DNA of 64,000 bases from Corynebacterium tuberculostearicum (lineage in GTDB: Bacteria > Actinomycetota > Actinomycetes > Mycobacteriales > Mycobacteriaceae). The stretch lies in NCBI RefSeq assembly GCF_013408445.1, contig NZ_JACBZL010000001.1:1984001-2048000 (forward strand), given 5' to 3'. Below the pieces are notes generated by a model. The model saw only the letters and a list, made by a program, of their open reading frames with translations, was not told where the DNA came from and searched no databases. Both the position numbers and the translations under genes were made by a program. Below, one piece after another: positions 24,770 to 31,073 of this stretch (within the stretch, counting starts at the first letter, position 1; each line of letters starts with the position of its first letter).

Positions 24770-25647
24770 GAGGCGCGCCGTGGGCCCCGCTTGGGCAGGC
24801 TAGGGCGGCCCGGGTGCTGGGCGAGCCACAGCCCAGCGCCAATAACTGCCGCGGTTCCTGCCAGAACGGAGGCGCCGATTCCAATTTCCTTGGCGGTTGG
24901 TGCAGAAAGGAGCGGCACCGGGTCCTTAAAGGAGCGGATCTCCCAGTGGTGGGCGAGGGCGTGGCGCTTTAGTTGCTTGTCAGGGTTGACGGCGACGGGG
25001 TGGCCTACCTTTTCCAGCATCGGGATATCGGTAGCGGAATCCGAGTAGGCGTAGCTGGCAGCAAGGTCGAGGTTTTCTGCCGCTGCGGTCCGCTCCAGGG
25101 CCTCTGCTTTAGTGGGGCCCTTGCAGTAGAAGAGCACCTCGCCGGTAAAACGGTCGTTTTCCTCTGCCAATTCGGTGGCGATGACGTGCTCGACGCCGAG
25201 TTCCTCTGCGATGATGTCCACCAGCACGGCCGCGGAGGCAGAGACAATGACCACGTGGTGGCCAGCGGCGCGGTGGGCGCGGATAAGCTCGCGGGCCTCG
25301 GCATAAATGGAGGGCGTGACCACGTGGTGCATGGTCTCGCGGGCGATGGCGCGCACCTCGTCCACGGACCAGCCCGTGACCAGTGCGGTGAGCTGGTCGC
25401 GGGTGGAATCCATGCCTTCGCTGGTTAGACCAGAAAACATATAGGTGGCCTTAGCAAGTGATAGCTGCAGTGCTTCGGCCGGCGAGATGAGCCCGTTGTG
25501 GAGGAATTCGCGACCAAACGCATAGGCCGAGGAGGTGGCGATGATGGTCTTGTCCAGATCGAAAAACGCCGCGGTGCGTGCGGGGTCGCCGCCAGCGCGG
25601 GTGGTGTCGGCGCGGCGGGGATGACGGGGCTCGCGGGAAGTAGTCAT
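24766..25647 (-). CDS. HAD-IB family hydrolase with C-terminal membrane helix
   Basis: The protein has 293 residues. HAD motif I is AAFFDLDKTIIATSSAYAFG, motif II VIVSASAAVLVD, and motif III/IV the ASYAYSDSATDIPMLEKVGH segment. It belongs to the SerB/CicA-like HAD-IB group, with a single hydrophobic helix near residues 260-278, so it is probably membrane-attached. Family members dephosphorylate phosphoserine or lysolipid phosphates; the substrate here is not clear. It lies opposite the 6C RNA and Tad genes as in mycobacteria. Confidence 0.82.
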   Translation of the reverse strand: MTTSREPRHPRRADTTRAGGDPARTAAFFDLDKTIIATSSAYAFGREFLHNGLISPAEALQLSLAKATYMFSGLTSEGMDSTRDQLTALVTGWSVDEVRAIARETMHHVVTPSIYAEARELIRAHRAAGHHVVIVSASAAVLVDIIAEELGVEHVIATELAEENDRFTGEVLFYCKGPTKAEALERTAAAENLDLAASYAYSDSATDIPMLEKVGHPVAVNPDKQLKRHALAHHWEIRSFKDPVPLLSAPTAKEIGIGASVLAGTAAVIGAGLWLAQHPGRPSLPKRGPRRAS

Positions 25648-25855
25648 GATGTGCTGCCGAGTGTAGCTGCCCTAAGCGCTTGCTGGTGTAGAAGTGACTG
25701 ATGTTAACGGTGATTTGTATGCCACTAATGTGGGATTGGGAACCCGCGTGGGGGTGGCGCTGAGTGAACATGCATTCGGTGCAGGTCAGCGCCGTGGCCG
25801 TGGAAATCTGCTGTTAGCTGTTGTGATTGGGTGGCGAACATGTCATAATAATGCG

Positions 25856-25975
25856 TGCAAGGCCCCGATATACTGTGCGGCCTGCCCCGGCTCACCCCCC
25901 CGAGGCCGGGTTACTGACGGCCCGCGCGCACACCCCCCCGATGCGCGGGCCGTCACCTATATCTACCGCCGTGCG
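25856..25975 (+). ncRNA. 6C RNA (actinobacterial small RNA with two C-rich loops)
   Basis: Two adjacent hairpins each carry seven cytosines in the loop. Hairpin 1 is CCCGGC (25886-25891)/GCCGGG (25905-25910) with C7 at 25895-25901. Hairpin 2 is a perfect 13-bp stem (25915-25927/25943-25955) with C7 at 25933-25939. This is the defining structure of 6C RNA, and the position between the HAD gene and ssd equals that of the mycobacterial homologue B11. TTGTGA (25821-25826), 17 bp, CATAAT (25844-25849) is a good promoter. In C. glutamicum this RNA has been tied to the SOS response. The 3' end is uncertain. Confidence 0.85.
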
Positions 25976-25982
25976 GAGCGGG

Positions 25983-25991
25983 TTATCCACA
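25983..25991 (+). promoter_or_regulatory. DnaA box 1
   Basis: TTATCCACA is a perfect consensus DnaA box, inside a 15-bp direct repeat (GCGGGTTATCCACAG differs only at its second base here) shared with the box 62 bp downstream. Neither dnaA nor dnaN is in the window. Confidence 0.6.
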
Positions 25992-26044
25992 GATTTTTGG
26001 TTGAAACGACAACCAAATCGCGCCTACATGGTGACTTCTGGCGG

Positions 26045-26053
26045 GTTATCCAC
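26045..26053 (+). promoter_or_regulatory. DnaA box 2
   Basis: This is a second perfect TTATCCACA in the same orientation, about 55 bp before the ssd start and within the CGGGTTATCCACAG repeat. It could let DnaA influence ssd/tad transcription or act as a titration site. The remaining 25648-25820 stretch holds no gene that I can support. Confidence 0.6.
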
Positions 26054-26107
26054 AGCATTGCCGCCGGAGCCTCGCTGCGGTTGCGCGACTGCTTCAGGCT
26101 ATGAGGC

Positions 26108-27175
26108 ATGAACGCATTACACCCTGATTCCGCCGTCATCATCGTCGCCATTGGTGACGAAGCGCTGCGCGCCGAGGCCGTTCACGCCGCGGCTGCGACC
26201 AGCCACGATGTGCTGACCGTAACCGATCCCCGCGATGTCCCGCGCAGCTTGCCCGGCGCCTATGCAGTGCTGGTTGATTCCCTTATGGCCCGCGTGGTGG
26301 CAGCAGCGCGGCGCACCCACACCGCGCCTGCGCCCGTGCTTTTCCTGGCCGCGGACCCCGGGCCGATTGACTACGAGGCGGCGCTCGCCTGCCACGCGGA
26401 GAGCGCCTTTATCATCCCCGCCCAGGTGAAGGAGTTGCTGGCGAGCATTGCCGCGGCGGGCGCGCCGCAGGAAGCGCGGCCGGGCAGCGCGACCATCGCC
26501 GTGGTGGGCGCGAGCGGTGGGGTGGGTACTTCGACCTTCGCTGCCGCGCTGGCCCGCACCCAGTGCGCAGCCGACGGTCGCGCCCTGCTTGTCGACGCCC
26601 GCCCATACTCCGGTGGCCTCGACCTCCTGCTCGGCGTAGAAGCGGAACCGGGGGCGCGCTGGCCGGAGCTTACCGTGGGCGATGGCAGCATCGATGCCGC
26701 TGATCTCTACCGCGCGCTGCCATCCACGCCTGATGGGGTAGCGGTGCTCTCCGCCGCGCGCAGCACCGTCGCGGATCCCTTCCGCCTAGAAAAGGATCTG
26801 CTCGCGCGGGTGGTAGGCGCGGCCCATGCGGGAGAGGGAGTATGCGTGGTGGATTGCACCCCGGAGACCATCCCGGATGCCTGTACCCACGTGGTCATCG
26901 TGGTGGCCGCGGAGGTGCGCTCGGCCGCGTCGGCCGCGCAACTTCTGGTGCGTCTCGATGCCGCGCGGCGCAGGTGCGTGGTGGTGCTGCGGCAACGCCA
27001 GTGGGCGTCGTTAAGCGCGGCGGAAGTAGAACGCATCGTCCACAGCACGGTGCTGGCAGAATTGCCAACGCTCCGGGGCCTCACCCGCACGGTAGAAATC
27101 GGCGGCCTACCGCAGCGCCTCCCCGCACCCTTGCGTAAGGCCGCCCGCGCGGTCCTCGAGGAGGTCGGCGCATGA
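26108..27175 (+). CDS. ssd: Ssd/CpaE-like septum-site determining ATPase
   Basis: The protein has 355 residues. An N-terminal receiver-like region (1-125) without clear phosphorylation residues precedes a MinD/ParA-type domain. The P-loop is a deviant form, AVVGASGGVGTSTFAAAL, lacking the usual first Lys. Later motifs (VDARPYSGGLDLLLG, VCVVDCTPETIPDACTHVVI) fit the CpaE branch that localises Tad pili. Mycobacterial Ssd influences septation. It begins the Tad operon, overlapping tadA by 4 bp. CAGGCT ends 7 nt before the ATG, possibly a weak leaderless promoter. Confidence 0.85.
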   Translation: MNALHPDSAVIIVAIGDEALRAEAVHAAAATSHDVLTVTDPRDVPRSLPGAYAVLVDSLMARVVAAARRTHTAPAPVLFLAADPGPIDYEAALACHAESAFIIPAQVKELLASIAAAGAPQEARPGSATIAVVGASGGVGTSTFAAALARTQCAADGRALLVDARPYSGGLDLLLGVEAEPGARWPELTVGDGSIDAADLYRALPSTPDGVAVLSAARSTVADPFRLEKDLLARVVGAAHAGEGVCVVDCTPETIPDACTHVVIVVAAEVRSAASAAQLLVRLDAARRRCVVVLRQRQWASLSAAEVERIVHSTVLAELPTLRGLTRTVEIGGLPQRLPAPLRKAARAVLEEVGA

Positions 27176-28350
27176 GCGAGCATAAAGCAGCACAAGAAAC
27201 GCTGGAAAAGATGCAGCGCATCATTGCCGCTGAGCCTGACGTGGTACAGGATGCTGCAGCCCTGGCCCGGCGCATTCGCGCAGAGGCCGGCGTGATTAGT
27301 GACGTTGCAGTGCTTGACTTGCTGCGCCGCCTGCGCCAAGACGCCACCGGGATGGGGCCTCTCGATGCGGTGCTGGGGCGCGAGGGCGTCACAGACGTCG
27401 TAGTAAACGGGCCAGACGCGGTATTCATGGACCGCGGCGAAGGCCTCGAGCGCACTGATATCACCTTCCGCGATGATGCCGAGGTCCGCCAGCTGGCCAG
27501 CAGGCTTGCGGCAGCCTCAGGCACGCGCCTCGATGATGCGCAGCCCTTTGCCGATGGCCGCGTCACTCGCCCCGATGGTGTCGTGTTGCGCGTCCACGCA
27601 CTGCTGAGCCCACCCGCGGTTGCCGGGACTTGCCTGAGCTTGCGCGTATTGCGCCAAGCGCAGACAACCCTGCCCCAGCTTGTAGACAATGGCACGCTGC
27701 CAGAAGACATCGCGGCACTGCTGCGCGCCGTGGTAGACAAGCGGATTTCCTTCCTCGTCATTGGCGGCACCGGTTCCGGCAAAACCACCCTGCTCTCCGC
27801 GCTTTTGGGAACCGTCTCCGAGCGCGAACGCATCCTCGTCATCGAGGACACCGCCGAGCTCTGCCCACACCACCCGCACTGCGTCAGCGTGGTCTCGCGC
27901 CGGGCCAACGCGGAGGGAAGCGGCGAGGTCACGATGTCACAACTGCTGCGCCAAGCGCTGCGCATGCGGCCGGACCGCATCGTGGTGGGCGAGATCCGCG
28001 GCCGCGAGGTAGTGGACCTCCTCGCCGCTCTCAACACCGGCCACGATGGCGGCGCCGGCACGCTGCACGCCAATTCCCTCTTTGAAGTACCAGCCCGCAT
28101 GGAGGCCCTCGCCGCCCTCGGCGGCTTGGACCGGGCGGCGCTGCACTCGCAATTGGCGGCGGCTGTGCACATGGTGCTGACCATGGAGCGCACCCCACAG
28201 GGCCGCCGCCTCGCCCATATCGGTGTGCTCGAGGGAAACCCAGTGACCCCGCGCATCATCTGGAGCGCCGAAGATGGCCCGGCAGACGGCTTCGCGGAAT
28301 TCTCCGCGCAGCTGCTGGGAGAACAGGCCGGGGAGGCCAGCCGTGCTTAG
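27172..28350 (+). CDS. tadA: TadA/CpaF-type secretion ATPase
   Basis: The protein has 392 residues. Walker A is GGTGSGKTTLLSALLG, the Asp box and Walker B follow (ILVIEDTAELCPHHPHCVSV; PDRIVVGEIRGREVVDLLAA), and a His box is present near NTGHDGGAGTLHAN. It powers assembly of Flp pili at the inner face of the membrane. It sits between ssd and tadB, with 4-bp and 8-bp overlaps, showing tight operon structure. Confidence 0.93.
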   Translation: MSEHKAAQETLEKMQRIIAAEPDVVQDAAALARRIRAEAGVISDVAVLDLLRRLRQDATGMGPLDAVLGREGVTDVVVNGPDAVFMDRGEGLERTDITFRDDAEVRQLASRLAAASGTRLDDAQPFADGRVTRPDGVVLRVHALLSPPAVAGTCLSLRVLRQAQTTLPQLVDNGTLPEDIAALLRAVVDKRISFLVIGGTGSGKTTLLSALLGTVSERERILVIEDTAELCPHHPHCVSVVSRRANAEGSGEVTMSQLLRQALRMRPDRIVVGEIRGREVVDLLAALNTGHDGGAGTLHANSLFEVPARMEALAALGGLDRAALHSQLAAAVHMVLTMERTPQGRRLAHIGVLEGNPVTPRIIWSAEDGPADGFAEFSAQLLGEQAGEASRA

Positions 28351-29131
28351 TTACCTCATCCTTGCCGCTGCGCTGCTTATACCCGCGCCCTCGAGTGCCG
28401 GCCGCCTGGTCTTGGCCACGCGCCGGGCACAGACCAGCTCCGTGGTTATCCTAGGTGCAGTCTTTTGCGGCAGCCTGGTCTTCTACTCAGTGGGCCGCAT
28501 CAGCATCGCCATCGCCGCCGCCATTATCGCGTGGTGCGTGTCCTGGTACGTCAAAGACCTAGTGGCCGCGCGGGCAGAGCGGCGCGGCCGCGAGGGACTG
28601 GCCGCCTACCTGGGCGTCGTCACCGCGGACCTGCGTGCGGGGGCAACGCTAGCTGGGGCGCTCGCCCGTGGCGTGGAATCCCTGCCAGCTACCACCCCGC
28701 GCGAGGTATCCGCAGCACTAGAGTCCACGGCCGCTCTCGCCGCGCGCGGTGCGCCGCCGCACATGGCGCTGATAGATGCGCAGAGCGGCAAGGCCCTGCC
28801 AGAACTTCACCGCTTAGGTCACTTATTAGAGCTGTCCACTTACCACGGCATTGCGGTGGCCAGCTTGCTCGACCAAGCCCAAAGCCGCCTCGACGCTTCC
28901 CGACGCCACCAGCAATCCACCGCCGCTAGCCTGCAAGGCCCCCAAGCCACCGCCACGGTGCTCGCGTGCCTGCCCATAGCCGGCATCGCCATGGGCGGGG
29001 CCATGGGTGCCAACTCCCTCGGCTTCCTTTTAGGCGGCGGATTAGGCGGTATTCTCCTCGTGGTGGGTGTGGCGCTGGCCTGCGGCGGATTCGCCTGGTC
29101 GCGCGTCATTATCCGGAAGGCGGCCGCATGA
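28343..29131 (+). CDS. tadB: TadB-like inner membrane platform protein
   Basis: The protein has 262 residues from a GTG at 28343, preceded by GGGAGG. A type II secretion system F domain spans about 95-215 (YLGVVTADLRAGATLAGALA; LLELSTYHGIAVASLLDQAQ), flanked by two N-terminal and two C-terminal membrane helices. Upstream in-frame codons would run inside tadA and give no hydrophobic N-terminus, so they are rejected. With TadC it forms the platform for pilus assembly. Confidence 0.87.
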   Translation: MLSYLILAAALLIPAPSSAGRLVLATRRAQTSSVVILGAVFCGSLVFYSVGRISIAIAAAIIAWCVSWYVKDLVAARAERRGREGLAAYLGVVTADLRAGATLAGALARGVESLPATTPREVSAALESTAALAARGAPPHMALIDAQSGKALPELHRLGHLLELSTYHGIAVASLLDQAQSRLDASRRHQQSTAASLQGPQATATVLACLPIAGIAMGGAMGANSLGFLLGGGLGGILLVVGVALACGGFAWSRVIIRKAAA

Positions 29132-29724
29132 CCCCGCTCATCTTTATCGCCCTCGCCGCCCTTATCGGCCTGCCGCCGCATGCCGCCCGCTTGGCACCTG
29201 CCAGCGCAACCGAGACCACCGCCAAGACCCCGCGCGATGGCCCGACCGCGCGCGGGGGACTGATAAGCAAGCTCAAGCCCGCCGCACCGCTGGACCCACT
29301 GGCAGTAGCTGGCGACGTCGAACTTTTCGCAGCATGCCTGGCCGCAGGGCTATCCGTGCACGGCGCCACCACCGCGGTGGCCCGCACCGCGGATGCTCAG
29401 ACCAAGGAACTGTGGGAGACCGTCGCCGCGCTGCTCGGCGTGGGCGTTCCCGCGCAGTCCGCGTGGGGCCACATGAAGGGCCATGCGGGGCTGGAGGACT
29501 TAGCGCAGCTTGTCATCATGTCGGGCCAATCCGGCGCCACCATCGCGGCCGGATGCCACCGAATCTGTACTTCTTTGCGCGCGGAAGCATCCGCCCATGC
29601 CACAGCGCAGGCGGAGCGCGCAGGAGTATTCATTGCCCTCCCGCTGGCGGTGTGCTTCCTGCCAGCATTCATCGTTCTAGGCCTTGCGCCCGTAGTCATC
29701 AGTTTGGGCGCACAACTTCTCTAA
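29128..29724 (+). CDS. tadC: TadC-like inner membrane platform protein
   Basis: The protein has 198 residues starting MTPLIFIALAALIGLPPHAA; the ATG overlaps the tadB stop. A single F-domain (LAVAGDVELFAACLAAGLSV; LVIMSGQSGATIAAGCHRIC) is followed by one membrane helix near the end. It is shorter than many TadC proteins but matches the actinobacterial form. Confidence 0.85.
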   Translation: MTPLIFIALAALIGLPPHAARLAPASATETTAKTPRDGPTARGGLISKLKPAAPLDPLAVAGDVELFAACLAAGLSVHGATTAVARTADAQTKELWETVAALLGVGVPAQSAWGHMKGHAGLEDLAQLVIMSGQSGATIAAGCHRICTSLRAEASAHATAQAERAGVFIALPLAVCFLPAFIVLGLAPVVISLGAQLL

Positions 29725-29748
29725 ACCTCATGTGAAAGGACACTAATC

Positions 29749-29937
29749 ATGCACGCACTTAATAAGTATTCCCAGCTCATCCGCAATGACGAGGGGATGA
29801 GCACCATCGAATATGCCATGGGATCTCTGGCGGCCGCCGCGCTTGCCGGGGTGCTCTACATGGTCATCAACGGCGGCGGGGTGGTCGATGCTATTGAGGG
29901 CATCATTACCGACGCCCTCTCGAATACCCCGAGCTAG
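29749..29937 (+). CDS. flp: Flp-type pilin (DUF4244 family)
   Basis: The protein has 62 residues. A charged leader (MHALNKYSQLIRNDEG) ends at a Gly followed by MSTIEYAMGSLAAAALAG, the prepilin pattern with Glu at about position +5 and a hydrophobic assembly helix. It is the probable major subunit of the Tad pilus. A GAAAGGA ribosome site lies upstream. No prepilin peptidase gene is found in the window. Confidence 0.85.
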   Translation: MHALNKYSQLIRNDEGMSTIEYAMGSLAAAALAGVLYMVINGGGVVDAIEGIITDALSNTPS

Positions 29938-29992
29938 CGACGCTCTTTAACCGCGGCCGGCGGGCCCAGCCTGCCGGCAGAAAGGAGGAAAG

Positions 29993-30307
29993 ATGCACAG
30001 GGTATTTGATGACGATGGCTCCGTGACCATCGAGGCCGCCTTGGCTTTAAGCTCCCTGGTCTTGGTCGCGGCGGGAATCGTGGGTGCCATTGCCACGCTG
30101 GCATCCTATATCGCCGCGGTGGACATGGCGGGCGCGGCCGCGCGTTCGCACGCCATCGGCGTCGAATACCATCCCCCGCGCGAGGATGCCCAGGTCAGCG
30201 TGGAAGAAAGCGGTGGGTTGGTGAGGGCGTCGGTAAGCGTCGATGCCCCCGTCGGCACCATGCGCTCTGAGGCGGTATTTCCGGCCGAGGTGGGCGGAAA
30301 TGAGTAG
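29993..30307 (+). CDS. tadE: TadE-family pseudopilin
   Basis: The protein has 104 residues. The N-terminal DDDGSVTIEAALALSSLVLV segment is a TadE-type anchor with Glu following a processed Gly/Ser-like site. The remainder is a small extracytoplasmic region. GAAAGGAGG precedes the ATG. The stop overlaps the start of the next gene. Confidence 0.82.
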   Translation: MHRVFDDDGSVTIEAALALSSLVLVAAGIVGAIATLASYIAAVDMAGAAARSHAIGVEYHPPREDAQVSVEESGGLVRASVSVDAPVGTMRSEAVFPAEVGGNE

Positions 30308-30626
30308 GCCGAGGCGCTGCGGCGAGGAAGGCTATGCCACCATTGCCGCGGCCGGTATCATCGTCGCCATCGTGAGCCTGCTGCTTATCGTGGCGGCAGT
30401 GGGCTCGCGCGTGGCCGCGCGACACGAGGCTCAGGTGGCGGCCGACCTCGCGGCGGTTGCCGGTGCCTGGGCCCTCGCTACGGGTGAAGATGCTTGCACC
30501 GCCGCGCGCGATACCGCCGCGCTTAACGACGCCACCTTAGAAACCTGCACCGAATCCGGCCGCGACGTCATCGTCACCGCCACGGTCCGTGGACGGTCCA
30601 CTCAAGCGAAGGCCGGGCCGGTATGA
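30300..30626 (+). CDS. Rv3654c-like TadE/TadG-family protein
   Basis: The protein has 108 residues from the ATG at 30300. RCGEEGYATIAAAGIIVAIV resembles a pilin-like anchor, followed by ARHEAQVAADLAAVAGAWAL, the conserved DLAA-A-A segment of this helicase-neighbourhood family, and two cysteines (DACTAAR, LETCTES). It is a minor pilus or surface component. It overlaps the tadE 3' end by 8 bp and the next small frame by 4 bp. Confidence 0.8.
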   Translation: MSRPRRCGEEGYATIAAAGIIVAIVSLLLIVAAVGSRVAARHEAQVAADLAAVAGAWALATGEDACTAARDTAALNDATLETCTESGRDVIVTATVRGRSTQAKAGPV

Positions 30627-30766
30627 CCTGGCAAGAAGCAGTAGTGCGCCTTATCCCCACCGCAGTGGCAGCCGTAGCAGGCTTTATCGCTTGGCGGGAA
30701 TACCGCCGAAAGAATTACTGGATGGTATTTTCTCCCCACAATTCTGGGATTATTATCGGACGTTGA
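30623..30766 (+). CDS. small membrane peptide at the end of the Tad operon
   Basis: The ATG overlaps the preceding stop (ATGA). The 47-residue product starts MTWQEAVVRLIPTAVAAVAG, forms one membrane helix and then a basic segment WREYRRKNYW. Beyond about residue 33 the sequence looks less protein-like, and more plausible coding continues in other frames, so the 3' part may be frameshifted. I do not recognise a family. Confidence 0.4.
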   Translation: MTWQEAVVRLIPTAVAAVAGFIAWREYRRKNYWMVFSPHNSGIIIGR

Positions 30767-30872
30767 AGGAGATTCCCCTTTTATTAACACGCTGTGGGAT
30801 TTTGCCCAAGAGTTTAAAGAGGGTGAGCTCGACAAATCTGCCCCGAAAGAAGAAAGAGGCGATGCTCCATGA
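30667..30872 (+). pseudogene. probable frameshifted continuation of the small Tad-linked gene
   Basis: Two stretches in different frames look like real protein: GIPPKELLDGIFSPQFWDYY then RTLKEIP (about 30682-30780), and FINTLWDFAQEFKEGELDKS then APKEERGDAP ending at the TGA 30870-30872. That stop overlaps the next ATG by the ATGA arrangement expected of a real gene end, yet its frame has no start codon. Two single-base losses, one before and one after the first stretch, would join them to the preceding small membrane frame. Decay, programmed shifts or sequencing error are all possible. Confidence 0.35.
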
Positions 30873-31066
30873 GGCATCCGCAAGGCTCGCCTTTTTACGA
30901 GCCGAATCCGGAAGTGCGGCGCACTCGCGCACGTGCAGCGGCGGAAATTCAGCGCATCATATTGGAGCGGTTTCCTCATCGGCGTGAGGAGCTATTGCAG
31001 CGCAGCGCCGACTATGAATACGCGCGGGCGCAGCGAGTAAATGAAGAAGAAGGCAAAACCGCTTAA
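30869..31066 (+). CDS. small charged hypothetical protein
   Basis: The protein has 65 residues, beginning MRHPQGSPFYEPNPEVRRTR, rich in Arg and Glu and probably helical (RAAAEIQRIILERFPHRREE). Its ATG overlaps the stop of the preceding decayed frame. It faces the convergent helicase gene with a 7-bp gap. No family is recognised. Confidence 0.5.
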   Translation: MRHPQGSPFYEPNPEVRRTRARAAAEIQRIILERFPHRREELLQRSADYEYARAQRVNEEEGKTA

Positions 31067-31073
31067 GTTGCGG

